A stretch of 64,000 bases of DNA, from positions 1 through 64,000 of the forward strand of contig JACKCD010000023.1 in the NCBI GenBank assembly GCA_020634215.1, read 5' to 3'. The translations under genes and the position numbers were made by a program. This DNA comes from Ardenticatenaceae bacterium. GTDB lineage: Bacteria; Chloroflexota; Anaerolineae; Promineifilales; Promineifilaceae. The notes below the pieces were generated by a model. That model ran no database searches. It was not told where the DNA came from and saw only the letters and a program-made list of their open reading frames with translations. Below, in pieces: positions 49,325 to 58,080 of the stretch. Each line of letters begins with the position of its first letter. The stretch's first letter is position 1.

Positions 49325-50129
49325 TATTTAAGAAATGATCCAGACTGTGCAGGAACTCTTGTGGCTCATCAACCATAGGGAAATGACGGGATCGCTTCAT
49401 CATGGCGATTTGAGCCGTACGCATGGTACCCTGAAGCCACAGCGCATTTTTGGGTGAGACAATGTTGTCTTTAGCTCCATAGATGCCAAGCGTTGGAATT
49501 TGCAGCGATGTGAGCTGGGTACGCAAATCGGTGTCGCGCAGGTCGCCAATGCTCTGAAAAAAGGATTCTAGCGTGGCTTGTTCAAGGTCGTCTGAAATCA
49601 TTTCCCGAATATTGCTGGTGTCCTTTTGCAATAAAAGCCGCAAAATGGTTTGCCGAATGACAGGAAACTGCCAAACTACTTTGGCAATGTAACCATTGCC
49701 CGCTAAACGTAACAGGCGGTTTAGTGATGAGCCAACAACGGGTGAGCCAACAACAGCTACTTTTTTAACGCGGTCTGGGTGCGCCAAGGCCATTTTTAAG
49801 GCGACGGTGCCACCCATGGAATGGCCGAGTATGGTTGCCTGCTGAATCCCCAGCTTTTCCATAAATTCGTACACCATTTCGACATAGCTGTCTATCTCAA
49901 AAGAGGAAGCTGGAACAGATGCTGAAGCACTTGGACCTTTACTGGATTCACCAAACCCCCAAAAATCTAGGGTATAGACGCGGTATTTGCCGGTGTCTCG
50001 TAAAGCTAGCATGGAGTCTCGCCAGACGCGCCAGGAATTGACCCAGCCGTGTAGCAGAATCACCGGTTCACCCCGGCCAATGGACTGGTAGTGAAGTAGT
50101 AGACCTTGCTCGGTTACGATTGAACTCAC
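49308..50129 (-). CDS. alpha/beta hydrolase with intact nucleophile
   Basis: 273 residues. Oxyanion motif LLHGWVNSWRVW, LDFWGFGESSKG, nucleophile elbow ATILGHSMGGTVALKMA (Ser about 108), acid in GAKDNIVSPKN and base in SRHFPMVDEPQEFL. Closest in the window to the nucleophile-less protein at 40371-41186, which suggests an active/inactive pair. Substrate unknown: esterase, thioesterase or haloalkane-type hydrolase. Overlaps the V4R gene by 17 nt. Confidence 0.93.
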   Translation of the reverse strand: MSSIVTEQGLLLHYQSIGRGEPVILLHGWVNSWRVWRDSMLALRDTGKYRVYTLDFWGFGESSKGPSASASVPASSFEIDSYVEMVYEFMEKLGIQQATILGHSMGGTVALKMALAHPDRVKKVAVVGSPVVGSSLNRLLRLAGNGYIAKVVWQFPVIRQTILRLLLQKDTSNIREMISDDLEQATLESFFQSIGDLRDTDLRTQLTSLQIPTLGIYGAKDNIVSPKNALWLQGTMRTAQIAMMKRSRHFPMVDEPQEFLHSLDHFLNNGYTN

Positions 50130-50317
50130 ACGAACCTCGTTTTTGCCACAGACATTTTTTGTATGGGCTTAGTATACATCATCCCAAAGGCTGCAAGTGA
50201 GGCCGCTGCGTTATTTATAGGGACTCCTAATGGGATTCAATTTATTATGCTCAGAATGGTAGCATTGGCCCCAATGTTGTGCAGTGAAAAGCGGGTAAAG
50301 TTGCTGTAAACGAAGCG

Positions 50318-50872
50318 TTAATCAGTTTGATTTTGGGCTTCTTGTTGATCAATCTGTTCTAGGATGGAATAGAGCAGTTCGAGCAAGACATTTTTGACGC
50401 TTTCTTTGTTGCCGGCAATGCAAGGAAGGATTTTGATGCTGGAGTCCAGGCGCAGAATGATGCGGAGGTCTTCGGGTTCCCAAGCGTCTTCCATGTCTTG
50501 TTTGTTGGCGGCAATGACGTAGGGGGTGGAGGCGTAGCTTTCGAAGGTTTCAAGAATGCGTTTGGCTTCGCGGAAGGTTTCGGGCTTGGTGCTGTCAATC
50601 ATGACGACGAAGCCGAGCATTCCTTGTGAAAGAATGTCCCACATGAAGTCGAAGCGACGTTGACCTGGGGTGCCAAAAAGGTAAAGGACAAGGTCGTCAT
50701 CAACGGTGATGCGGCCGAAATCCATGGCAACAGTGGTGTTGTCTTTTATTTGTTCAGCAGAGGTGGTGATGCGTCGTTCGGTGGAGACGACATCAATTTC
50801 GCTGATTGTGCCGATGAATCTTGTTTTACCAGCGGAGAAGGGGCCAGTAATAACCATTTTTACAGCTTGCAT
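50318..50872 (-). CDS. MglA-like small Ras-type GTPase
   Basis: 184 residues. G1 MVITGPFSAGKTRFI (P-loop about 9-16), a Thr-rich switch I (ITTSAEQIKDNTTVAMDFG), G3 LYLFGTPGQRRFD and G4 IAANKQDM are all visible; G5 is weak. Bacterial MglA/Gtr-type GTPases pair with roadblock or other regulators to control polarity, motility and envelope processes. It follows the DUF4388 gene by 27 nt; such GTPase plus DUF4388 pairs probably form a regulatory module. The GTP site looks functional. Confidence 0.92.
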   Translation of the reverse strand: MQAVKMVITGPFSAGKTRFIGTISEIDVVSTERRITTSAEQIKDNTTVAMDFGRITVDDDLVLYLFGTPGQRRFDFMWDILSQGMLGFVVMIDSTKPETFREAKRILETFESYASTPYVIAANKQDMEDAWEPEDLRIILRLDSSIKILPCIAGNKESVKNVLLELLYSILEQIDQQEAQNQTD

Positions 50873-50899
50873 AGATGTTTGTCCCTACGTGGAATGGTT

Positions 50900-51763
50900 T
50901 TATATCCCTCGAATACGGTCTATGAGCCGGACGACGATGGAGCGTTTGACGGCGGGTGGCTGTTGCTCGATGGGCTGCCGGGTATCTTGGGGTTTGGTGG
51001 TGGGCGCGGTGGCTTGGCTGGGGGAAACGGCCGTTTTTACCGACCGCGAAAATTCAACCAATCCCGCTTGTAGCATCCCATAAACAATTCGCCGAATCTC
51101 AAAGTCGCTCAGGTTGTTGGCTTTGGCAATTTGTTTAATGGTATTGCGTGGGTTTACAAACGAAACAACGCGCCACTCTTCAACCGTCAGATTAATGTTT
51201 TGCAGCCGAGCATCTGGTCGGTCTGTAAACTTCAAAGCGACATCCAAATCAGGCAGCTCTTCCTGTAGGATTTCCCATTCCTTCAGGCGGCGACTGCCTT
51301 CCATAATTACGCTTTCCAGGTCAATCGAAATCGTAATTTGGTGATCGGCCGGGAGTTCGTTGGCATCAAAACGAAAGAGGCCTTCTGTCCAGGTAAACAG
51401 CTTATAGACAACCTCCAGAATGTAGTGGCGAACGCTTTGGGTGATGTCTTGTTGGGTGACAAGCCCAGCCTGAATCAGAAGATAGCCTAGCTGTTTGTTA
51501 TTAGTGCCTTTGGCCTTGGTTTGAATGACACGAGCTTGTTCGGCCGTGAGCTTGCCTGTGGTTTCCAGGATTTTGGCAAGATTGTTGCTCTCATCGCCGG
51601 TGTGGGCGTAGATCAACTTGCCCTCTTTAAACGACATGCAAGCCGTAGCGTTGGGTTGAGCATCTTCATCCTGGATCGTTAGCGTACCGGTTTTGCGAGC
51701 CAGATTGATGAGGTTCAGCAGTTGCGTTGTGGAAAAATCCCGTAGGTTCCCTTTCAGGGCCAT
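50900..51763 (-). CDS. DUF4388 (PATAN-like) protein
   Basis: 287 residues. The N-terminal DUF4388 begins MALKGNLRDFSTTQLLNLINLARKTGTL, a pattern seen in bacterial signalling proteins, with a beta-rich middle (CMSFKEGKLIYAHTGDE) and a winged-helix-like region near 195-235 (VVSFVNPRNTIKQIAKANNL, MLQAGLVEF). The tail is PT-rich and ends in an amphipathic basic helix (KRSIVVRLIDRIRGI) that may bind membrane. Likely partner or effector of the adjacent GTPase. First gene of the block running down to 40371. Confidence 0.88.
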   Translation of the reverse strand: MALKGNLRDFSTTQLLNLINLARKTGTLTIQDEDAQPNATACMSFKEGKLIYAHTGDESNNLAKILETTGKLTAEQARVIQTKAKGTNNKQLGYLLIQAGLVTQQDITQSVRHYILEVVYKLFTWTEGLFRFDANELPADHQITISIDLESVIMEGSRRLKEWEILQEELPDLDVALKFTDRPDARLQNINLTVEEWRVVSFVNPRNTIKQIAKANNLSDFEIRRIVYGMLQAGLVEFSRSVKTAVSPSQATAPTTKPQDTRQPIEQQPPAVKRSIVVRLIDRIRGI

Positions 51764-51937
51764 AATTGTTCTTTAGGTGAGATAGTTGGTTTGCAAGTAA
51801 TGCTTCGAGGCATTATACATGGTGTAAAATGGGTAGTCAAACAGCATGATGGTTATATTTTTGCGTTATGACAACTGTTTTGCTGCTTCTATTGTACGAG
51901 ATTTAGGGCGGTGGCAATGTAAAGTTGGCATCATTGG

Positions 51938-52228
51938 CTACTTTTTCTTTGGCTTTTTAACGGCCGTTTCCACCAACCCATCCACATAATCCTTTGCCAC
52001 TCGCAGTCCAGCCCCCGTCAACTGCATCACCCGCTTCATGGCGGCCGGCTTGCCTCCCTGCTTTAATAACTCGCGCACTTCCTGGCGCAGCTTGCCCGGC
52101 AGCCGGATTTTTTCAGTTTTGGGGTCAACGGGATAAGGTGGCACAGTAAACTGCTGCCGACTTTGCATAGCATCCAGCAGCGATGGTTTTTTAGCGGCTT
52201 TGTCGTCAAAATCGTCAAGTGATGGCAT
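51938..52228 (-). CDS. small protein with ribosomal L7/L12 C-terminal-like domain
   Basis: 96 residues. The segment REVRELLKQGGKPAAMKRVMQLTGAGLRVAKDYVDGL matches the pattern of the bL12 C-terminal domain (here split as REVRELLKQGGKPAAM and KRVMQLTGAGLRVAKDYVD), with the TGxGLxxAKxxVD motif that binds factors. The first 45 residues are charged and disordered (DDFDDKAAKKPSLL) and the end is lysine-rich. It is not the real rplL, which is longer and sits with rplJ. Such stand-alone domains occur in many bacteria with unknown roles. Confidence 0.8.
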   Translation of the reverse strand: MPSLDDFDDKAAKKPSLLDAMQSRQQFTVPPYPVDPKTEKIRLPGKLRQEVRELLKQGGKPAAMKRVMQLTGAGLRVAKDYVDGLVETAVKKPKKK

Positions 52229-52239
52229 AGCTTGTTAAT

Positions 52240-52293
52240 AGAGATTAGAGAGTGGAGATCATGCCAATCCCCACCCTCTAATCCCTACTCTCC
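52240..52293. repeat. tandem-armed inverted repeat A6
   Basis: A degenerate family A element: GAGATTAGAGAGTGGAGAT on the left, TCCCCACCCTCTAATCCC and CTCTCC on the right, between two minus-strand genes. Confidence 0.7.
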
Positions 52294-52297
52294 TTAT

Positions 52298-53080
52298 TTA
52301 ATACAATTCTGGTCGTCTGTCGTCAAAAATCGGTATTTTGGCGCGAACTTCGTCTACTTTGGCGGTGTCAATGGTGCCGGTCAGCAGCATTTCGTCTTCG
52401 CCACCCTCGATGATGGGTTCACCCCAGGGGTCAATGATGCACGAACGGCCGAAAAACGTCGTCCCTTTTGAGCTACCCACCCGGTTGCAGGCAATCACAT
52501 AAATTTGGTTTTCAATGGCGCGGGCGCGGAGCAACGTTTGCCAATGGTAGAGGCGGGGGTAGGGCCATTCGGCGGGGACAAAAACGGCTTTGGCTCCGGC
52601 CAGGGCGTAGGCGCGGAACAGTTCGGGAAAGCGCAGGTCGTAGCAAATGGAGAGACCAGCCAATCCCCACTCCGTTTCTACCAGCGAGCGGCGGTTGCCG
52701 CCAGCAAGAAAGAGGTGTTCGTCCATCAGTTGAAACAGGTGGATTTTGGAGTAGTCGCCCAGAGAACGGCCGTTTGCATCAAAAAAAACGGCCGTATTGC
52801 CCACCTTGCCATTACCCATGTCGGATAAACAGGAGCCGAGAATGTGGATGTTGTGGGCTTTTGCCAAAGTTGCCGTTTCCGCAAAAATTCCCTGGTCAAT
52901 TGTTGTCGCATACGACCCCGCGTTTTCCAGATCGTATCCGGTTGACCAAAGTTCGGGAAAAACAACCAAATCGGAACCACGCCGCGCCGCTTCGGCCGTC
53001 ATTGCCGCCACTGTTGCCAAATTGGCCGCTGGGTCGCCCAGCTTCACATCCATTTGCCCTAACGAAATTGTGAGTTTCAT
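52298..53080 (-). CDS. carbon-nitrogen hydrolase, omega-amidase-like
   Basis: 260 residues from ATG 53080 (MKLTISLGQMDVKLGDP) with AAGGATGG upstream; an ATG nine bases earlier overlaps that RBS. The nitrilase-superfamily triad is visible: Glu in LVVFPELWSTGYD, Lys in YSKIHLFQL and Cys in GLSICYDLRFPELFRAYA. The Cys context (CYDLRFPEL) fits the NIT2/YafV omega-amidase branch, which hydrolyses 2-oxoglutaramate and 2-oxosuccinamate. The divergent neighbour is an aminotransferase of the glutamine/methionine type, which produces such substrates. The link is inferred from context. Confidence 0.9.
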   Translation of the reverse strand: MKLTISLGQMDVKLGDPAANLATVAAMTAEAARRGSDLVVFPELWSTGYDLENAGSYATTIDQGIFAETATLAKAHNIHILGSCLSDMGNGKVGNTAVFFDANGRSLGDYSKIHLFQLMDEHLFLAGGNRRSLVETEWGLAGLSICYDLRFPELFRAYALAGAKAVFVPAEWPYPRLYHWQTLLRARAIENQIYVIACNRVGSSKGTTFFGRSCIIDPWGEPIIEGGEDEMLLTGTIDTAKVDEVRAKIPIFDDRRPELY

Positions 53081-53181
53081 CGCGCCCATCCTTATTGAAA
53101 TCTTGGCTCAAGGATACCAATTTCAGCCCATCTTTCCAATAGATTGGCGGCACTTTGGCTTTGGGGTAAATTAGCAGGGAA

Positions 53182-53243
53182 ATGAGATTGAGAGACTGAG
53201 AGATTAGGAGACTACACGCTTCTTAGTCTCCTAATCTCTCAAT
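53182..53243. repeat. tandem-armed inverted repeat A7
   Basis: GAGATTGAGAGACTGAGAGATT and GGAGACT on the left, AGTCTCCTAATCTCTC on the right, loop about 10 nt, in the promoter region between the divergent amidase and aminotransferase genes. Confidence 0.8.
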
Positions 53244-53273
53244 AGCAAAATTTGAAAAAGGTGTGGTGTAACC

Positions 53274-54434
53274 ATGAGCTATATGGCAGGCCGGGTGGCT
53301 GGGTTTGGCACAACGATTTTTACGGAAATGACGGCGATGGCGCGGGAATATAACGCCATCAATTTGGGGCAAGGGTTTCCCGATTTTGCCGCACCGGATT
53401 TTATTAAAGATGCAGCGCGGGCTTCCATTGCGGCGGATGTGAACCAGTATTCTCCGGCAAACGGCCGTTTAGACATGCGGGAGGCTCTGGCTGCCAAAGT
53501 TGCCCACCAATATGGCATCGAAATTGACCCCAACACGCAGATCAACGTCGTGCATGGTGCCACCGAAGCCATTTTTGCCACCATCATGGGGCTGGTCAAC
53601 CCTGGCGAAGAGGTCATCATCTTTGAGCCATACTATGATTCCTATGTTCCGGCCGTGATCATGGCCGGTGGCATCCCCGTTTACTACACCCTCCACGCCC
53701 CCGACTTTGCCATTGACCGCGACAAGCTGGCCGCGTTATTCAACGCTAACACCAAAGCCATCATGATCAACACCCCCCACAACCCCATTGGCAAGGTGTA
53801 TACGCGGGAGGAATTGACGATGATTGCCGAATTGTGCCAGGCGCATGATGTCATCGCCGTGGTGGATGAGGTATATGAGCATATTGTCTTTAACGGCCGT
53901 TCCCACCTCCCCATGTCCACCCTCCCCGGCATGGCCGACCGCACCGTTACCATTTCCAGCATTGGCAAAACCTACAGCGTCACCGGCTGGAAAACGGGCT
54001 GGACCATTGCTTCGCCGGAATTAACAACGGCCGTTTTTCGCGCCCACCAATTCATCACCTTCAGCACCGTCCACCCCATGCAGCACGCCGCCGCCACTGC
54101 CCTGGCCGCCCCCGACAGCTACTACGCTGAACTAACCGCCATGTACCAACAGCGGCGCGACTTCTTGGCTGATGCCCTTCGCGCCGCCGGGCTGCCCCCC
54201 ATTGTTCCTGCCGGAACCTACTTTATGATGGTAGACATCAGCGACCTCGGCTTTGCCAACGACCGCGAATTTTGCTACTACCTGACCAAAGAAATTGGTG
54301 TGGCCGCCATTCCCCCCAGTGCTTTCTACGTCAACCCAGCCGATGGTGCCAAAATTGCCCGCTTCGCCTTCTGCAAAAGCATGGAAGCCCTGGAAGAAGC
54401 CGCCAATCGGCTGCAAAAATTACGCCAGAGATAG
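53274..54434 (+). CDS. class I aminotransferase, glutamine/methionine (KYAT/YbdL) type
   Basis: 386 residues. Opening NLGQGFPDFAAPDFIKDA and the substrate loop NQYSPANGRLDMREAL are characteristic of kynurenine/glutamine/methionine aminotransferases; IFEPYYDSYVP, NTPHNPIGKVY and VDEVYEHIVF are fold-type I motifs; the PLP Lys is in SSIGKTYSVTGWK. It transaminates Met, Gln or Phe with 2-oxo acids, e.g. in methionine salvage. Paired divergently with the omega-amidase-like gene. Three motif copies; codon choice shifts to C-ending after the first. Confidence 0.93.
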   Translation: MSYMAGRVAGFGTTIFTEMTAMAREYNAINLGQGFPDFAAPDFIKDAARASIAADVNQYSPANGRLDMREALAAKVAHQYGIEIDPNTQINVVHGATEAIFATIMGLVNPGEEVIIFEPYYDSYVPAVIMAGGIPVYYTLHAPDFAIDRDKLAALFNANTKAIMINTPHNPIGKVYTREELTMIAELCQAHDVIAVVDEVYEHIVFNGRSHLPMSTLPGMADRTVTISSIGKTYSVTGWKTGWTIASPELTTAVFRAHQFITFSTVHPMQHAAATALAAPDSYYAELTAMYQQRRDFLADALRAAGLPPIVPAGTYFMMVDISDLGFANDREFCYYLTKEIGVAAIPPSAFYVNPADGAKIARFAFCKSMEALEEAANRLQKLRQR

Positions 54435-54495
54435 ACAAGGTTTAGAATCTTTTAGGGCACAACTCCATAAATTCACGCAAATATGTGGAGTTGGC

Positions 54496-55317
54496 TCAGT
54501 TTCCTCGCGCCCAGCGGTCGAGTGCCGGCCGAACCCCGTGACGAATGGCATCAGCATCGGCGGCATCGGGGACGCGCTGTAGGTAGGCATCTAGGTAGTG
54601 GGCGGCTAGATGGGGGGCGTTATTTTCGTAGTGAATGAGGCCGAGGTCGCGCAGATGTTCGGGGGTGTCGGGCTGGAGGAGGATGAGGTTCTGAATAACG
54701 GCCGTTGCTTTTGCCCAACTTTCCTGTTTCAGATAAGCAATCCGCAAATTATTGAGCATCCGCACCAAAATGTCGCTGGCGGGTGTGGGAGCCAGCCATT
54801 CCTGCTGAAATGGCCCATCGTAGCCGGTGGCATATTGCACCAGTCGGGCGCAGTCGGGGAGGGTAAGCTGCCGGCCGTTGTGGAACGGGTCGAGCAGTAG
54901 CTTGGTCTCATCATGTCCCACGGCGACAATAAAATGGCCGGGCAGCCCCACGCCATAGGCTGGAATGTCCAGCCGCTGCGCTACGTCGGCGTATAAAACT
55001 GACAGCGTAATGGGAATACCCAGCCCGCGCTCCACCACGTCGTTGAGAAAGCTGTTGCGTGGGTCGCCATAGGCGGCGGCGTTGCCGCGATAGCCGCGCT
55101 CTTCAAAGAGAAATTGGGCGAGGGTGATGGCGTTGGTGTGGATGAAGGCGGGGGAGATGAGGCGGGGACGAACGGCCGTTGCCAGCCCATGAATCAGCTC
55201 CAAATACCAGTCCACATCCAGCTCCGGGTAGGCAATATCCCGCGCCAGATACAGTGCCGCCCGTGCCAAATGAATCGGCTGCTGGCGAATTTCATTAGCA
55301 AAACCCCACGTTTTCAT
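54496..55317 (-). CDS. SirB1/transglutaminase-like family protein with TPR-like C-terminus
   Basis: 273 residues. YGDPRNSFLNDVVERGLGIPITLSVLY and YGVGLPGHFIV mark the SirB1 N-terminal (Transglut_core2) family. The C-terminal third (NLRIAYLKQESWAKATAVIQNL...) is helical and TPR-like. Members are of unknown biochemistry and lack the catalytic Cys of transglutaminases. Two motif copies (54697, 55168), both with a sharp G-rich to C-rich change of the flanks. Confidence 0.9.
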   Translation of the reverse strand: MKTWGFANEIRQQPIHLARAALYLARDIAYPELDVDWYLELIHGLATAVRPRLISPAFIHTNAITLAQFLFEERGYRGNAAAYGDPRNSFLNDVVERGLGIPITLSVLYADVAQRLDIPAYGVGLPGHFIVAVGHDETKLLLDPFHNGRQLTLPDCARLVQYATGYDGPFQQEWLAPTPASDILVRMLNNLRIAYLKQESWAKATAVIQNLILLQPDTPEHLRDLGLIHYENNAPHLAAHYLDAYLQRVPDAADADAIRHGVRPALDRWARGN

Positions 55318-55334
55318 TGGGCTACACCGCTTTG

Positions 55335-55409
55335 GGAATAGGACGCAGATTTGCCTGATTATCCTGATTGATTTTTTTGATCAGTTCAATCAGGTGAATC
55401 TGCCGCCCA
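55335..55409. repeat. imperfect inverted repeat, family D
   Basis: AATAGGACGCAGATTTGCCTGATT on the left (split AATAGGACGCAGATTT and GCCTGATT) and ATCAGGTGAATCTGCC on the right, like D1 at 1410-1464. It fills the gap between the SirB1-like gene start and the protease gene end. Confidence 0.7.
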
Positions 55410-55412
55410 TTT

Positions 55413-56558
55413 TTAATGCTTTGTAGGGAGCAATGGCTCATGTTGCCTCCTGGGCAGCAAATCGGGGGCGGCGGAGACGAGGCTGTAGATTTCGCCGATG
55501 TCGCTGGTGGTGAGCAGGCCAACAAAACGGCCGTTTTCCATCACTGGCAGTGCCGTAAGCTGGTTGTCACGTAAAAGCTGCTGCGCGTCAATCAGGTCAC
55601 TGGTGGGGGAAAGAATGGGCAGGTCGGTGAGCATGGCGACAGAAACGGCCGTTTCTGGCCCACTTTCATGCAACGCTTGCAGCAGTTGCGGGTATGTCAA
55701 CAACCCCACCAGTTGGTCGCCGTCACAAACGGGGTAGTTGGCCTGGTGGCTGCTGAGGGTGAGATTAACGGCCGTTTGCACCACATCATCCGGCCGCAGC
55801 GTTTGTGTTTGCCGCGAAAACGCCTGCCCCACCGTCAGCCCGCGCAGCACCGAGCGGGTTGTAACAGTTTCGCGCTCTTGCCCAGCCCCGATGTAGACAA
55901 AAAAGGCGATGAGGATGAGGGAGAAGCCGCCGCCCAGGAAGCCGTATAGCCCAAACAGCAGGGCAATGGCGCGTCCGATGGTGGCAGAAACGGCCGTTGC
56001 CCGCACATAATCCAGCCGCGTTGCCAAAAACGCCCGCAAAATCCGCCCCCCGTCCATCGGGAACGCCGGAATGAGGTTGAACAGTCCCAAGAACAGGTTG
56101 TAGACAAACAAATAGCTAAAGACAGCGTTAAACGTGACGCTGGTAAAGTTATTGAGCAGGGTGTCGAGGCTGCTGATTTGGAGGTTGAAGAGGCGGGCAA
56201 ACAGATAGAGAACGAGCGCGATGGCAAAGTTGACGGCCGGCCCGGCAATAGCAATCACAAACTCTTGCCACGGTTTTTCCGGGATGTTTTTCAACTGCGC
56301 CACCCCGCCCAGCGGCAGCAGCACAATTTGCTCCACCGGCACCCCATAGCGCAACGCGGCATAGCTGTGCCCCAGTTCGTGCAGGGTAACAATGACAAAC
56401 AGCAGCGTGATGACAATCACGCCAAACACGCCCCCAGCCATCCCGTTCCCTGCCAAATAGCCAAACTGAATGGCCGCCCAGATCAAAATCAGCGGGAAAG
56501 TGACATGCACCTTGATGTCAATCCCCCACACCGTTAACAATTTAAACGAGCCGCCCAT
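55413..56558 (-). CDS. site-2 protease (M50, Rip/SpoIVFB type) with CBS pair
   Basis: 381 residues. About six membrane helices carry the zinc motif HELGH (His60, Glu61, His64) and the second metal motif NLIPAFPMDGGRILRA (Asp about 169). Residues about 250-365 form two CBS domains that may bind adenine nucleotides and gate the protease, as in SpoIVFB-type enzymes. These intramembrane proteases cut transmembrane anti-sigma factors or signal peptides. No sigma/anti-sigma gene lies nearby, so the substrate is unknown. Four motif copies. Confidence 0.95.
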   Translation of the reverse strand: MGGSFKLLTVWGIDIKVHVTFPLILIWAAIQFGYLAGNGMAGGVFGVIVITLLFVIVTLHELGHSYAALRYGVPVEQIVLLPLGGVAQLKNIPEKPWQEFVIAIAGPAVNFAIALVLYLFARLFNLQISSLDTLLNNFTSVTFNAVFSYLFVYNLFLGLFNLIPAFPMDGGRILRAFLATRLDYVRATAVSATIGRAIALLFGLYGFLGGGFSLILIAFFVYIGAGQERETVTTRSVLRGLTVGQAFSRQTQTLRPDDVVQTAVNLTLSSHQANYPVCDGDQLVGLLTYPQLLQALHESGPETAVSVAMLTDLPILSPTSDLIDAQQLLRDNQLTALPVMENGRFVGLLTTSDIGEIYSLVSAAPDLLPRRQHEPLLPTKH

Positions 56559-56570
56559 GATTGAATCCTT

Positions 56571-56598
56571 GTAGGGTCGAGGCAGGCCTCAACCCTAC
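56571..56598. repeat. hairpin, family L
   Basis: GTAGGGTCGAGGC and GCCTCAACCCTAC with one mismatch and a 2-nt loop, between two minus-strand genes, after the aminotransferase stop. Possible terminator. Confidence 0.65.
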
Positions 56599-56615
56599 AA
56601 CATTAAAAACCAGTG

Positions 56616-57956
56616 CTATTCAACACAATACGGATCCGCCAGCGTCAACGCTTGGTCAATAATGTCCAGCCCTTCCTGAATTTGCTCCCGGTTAATGACC
56701 AGCGGTGGCGCGTTAAAAATCCAGTCAAAGCGGACAAAGGTCGTCAAGCCACCGTTTCGCAGCGACCCCGCCACCTTTTGCATTGGCTCCGAGGCCGGGT
56801 TATTCCAACCGCTCATCGGTTCCCGCGTCTCCCGGTTCTTCACCAGTTCAATGACCTGATGCAGCCCCGTGCCGCGAATGTCGCCGATGCACGGGTGCTT
56901 TTCCGCCAAATCCAGCAGCCCCGCCCGCAGCACTTTGCCCATCTCGCGGCTGTTGGCAATCAGGTTTTCGTTGCGATAGACCTCAATGTTGGCAATGGCC
57001 GCCGCGCACGCCAGCGTGTGGGCGCTGTAGGTCAGGCCACCCCACAGGGTGTTTTCCTCAAAATAGGCAGCAATCTTATCCCGCACCGCCACTGCCCCCA
57101 TCGGCACATAGCCGCTGGTTAACCCTTTTGCCATCACTAGCAGGTCGGGTTTAACAAATGGGTAATGGTTAATGCCAAACCATTCTCCGGTGCGGCCAAA
57201 ACCACTCATCACCTCGTCAATGATGAGCAAAATGCCGTACTTGTCGCACAAATTTTGGATGCCGCGCCAGTAGACGTTGCCGCCCTGCATAATGCCGCTG
57301 GTGCCGCTGTACCCTTCCAGCAAGATGGCGGCGCAATTTTCTGGCCCTTCAAATAAGATGGTCTCTTCAATCTGGTCAATCAGAGCCTGATCCCCTTCGT
57401 CGGCGGTGCGGTTGCGGTAGAGTGGGCTGCGGTAGGGGTAGGGGTCGTGCATCCGCACAATCCACGGTACGCCTGGCTCGTTGGCGAGGCGGCGCGGGTC
57501 GCCCCCAGCGGTCATGGCACCAAAGGTGGCACCGTGGTAGGAGCGGTAGCGGGTGAGGACTTTTTGCCGGCCGGTATACAACCGCGCCATTTTCATCGCA
57601 TTTTCAATAGCATCGGAGCCGCCGAGGGTGAAGAAGCTTTTGGTGAGGCCGTCGGGGGTGATTTCGCGCAGCAGCTCGCCCAGCCGGCCGCGTGGTTCGG
57701 TGGCAATGCCGGGATAAGCGTAGGCTACTTGGGCAACCTGGTCTTGAATGGCCTTGATGACGTGGGGGTGCCCATGCCCCACGTTGACGTTGACGAGTTG
57801 CGAAGCCCAGTCAATATAGCGCCGGCCGTCCCCATCCCAATAATAAATCCCCTCAGCCTTTGCCATAGAAACAGGGTTCCACGCCTTCTGCGCCGTCCAG
57901 CTTGCCAACGTATACTCGCGGTTGTCCGCGACAATTTCTGCATGACTTAAACTCAT
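56616..57956 (-). CDS. class III (omega) aminotransferase
   Basis: 446 residues from ATG 57956 with GGAGG 7 nt upstream; a much longer open frame to 58859 is a shadow running through repeat B4 and the WYL gene. Motifs: MAKAEGIYYWDGDGRRYIDW, GGSDAIENAMKMAR, YRSYHGATFGAM, LLIIDEVMSGFGRTG (Asp binding the PLP pyridine) and the PLP Lys in LLVMAKGLTSGYVPMGAV. It resembles taurine/beta-alanine/putrescine-pyruvate transaminases; the amine donor is unknown. The WYL regulator gene just upstream on the same strand may control it. Confidence 0.93.
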   Translation of the reverse strand: MSLSHAEIVADNREYTLASWTAQKAWNPVSMAKAEGIYYWDGDGRRYIDWASQLVNVNVGHGHPHVIKAIQDQVAQVAYAYPGIATEPRGRLGELLREITPDGLTKSFFTLGGSDAIENAMKMARLYTGRQKVLTRYRSYHGATFGAMTAGGDPRRLANEPGVPWIVRMHDPYPYRSPLYRNRTADEGDQALIDQIEETILFEGPENCAAILLEGYSGTSGIMQGGNVYWRGIQNLCDKYGILLIIDEVMSGFGRTGEWFGINHYPFVKPDLLVMAKGLTSGYVPMGAVAVRDKIAAYFEENTLWGGLTYSAHTLACAAAIANIEVYRNENLIANSREMGKVLRAGLLDLAEKHPCIGDIRGTGLHQVIELVKNRETREPMSGWNNPASEPMQKVAGSLRNGGLTTFVRFDWIFNAPPLVINREQIQEGLDIIDQALTLADPYCVE

Positions 57957-57970
57957 CTTTTCCTCCGTAT

Positions 57971-58058
57971 ATCGGTAATCGGTGAACAGTAATCGGTAAT
58001 CAGTATCAGTAATCAATGGGGTGAACTGATTACCGATTACTGATGACTGATTACCGAA
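57971..58058. repeat. tandem-armed inverted repeat B4
   Basis: The longest family B element: four GTAATCGG/GTAATCAGT-type units on the left and matching GATTACCGATTACTGATG units on the right, between the WYL regulator and the aminotransferase genes. Translated in frame it gives no sensible protein. Confidence 0.88.
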
Positions 58059-58080
58059 ATTGTAGAGGGAAACGGCCGTT

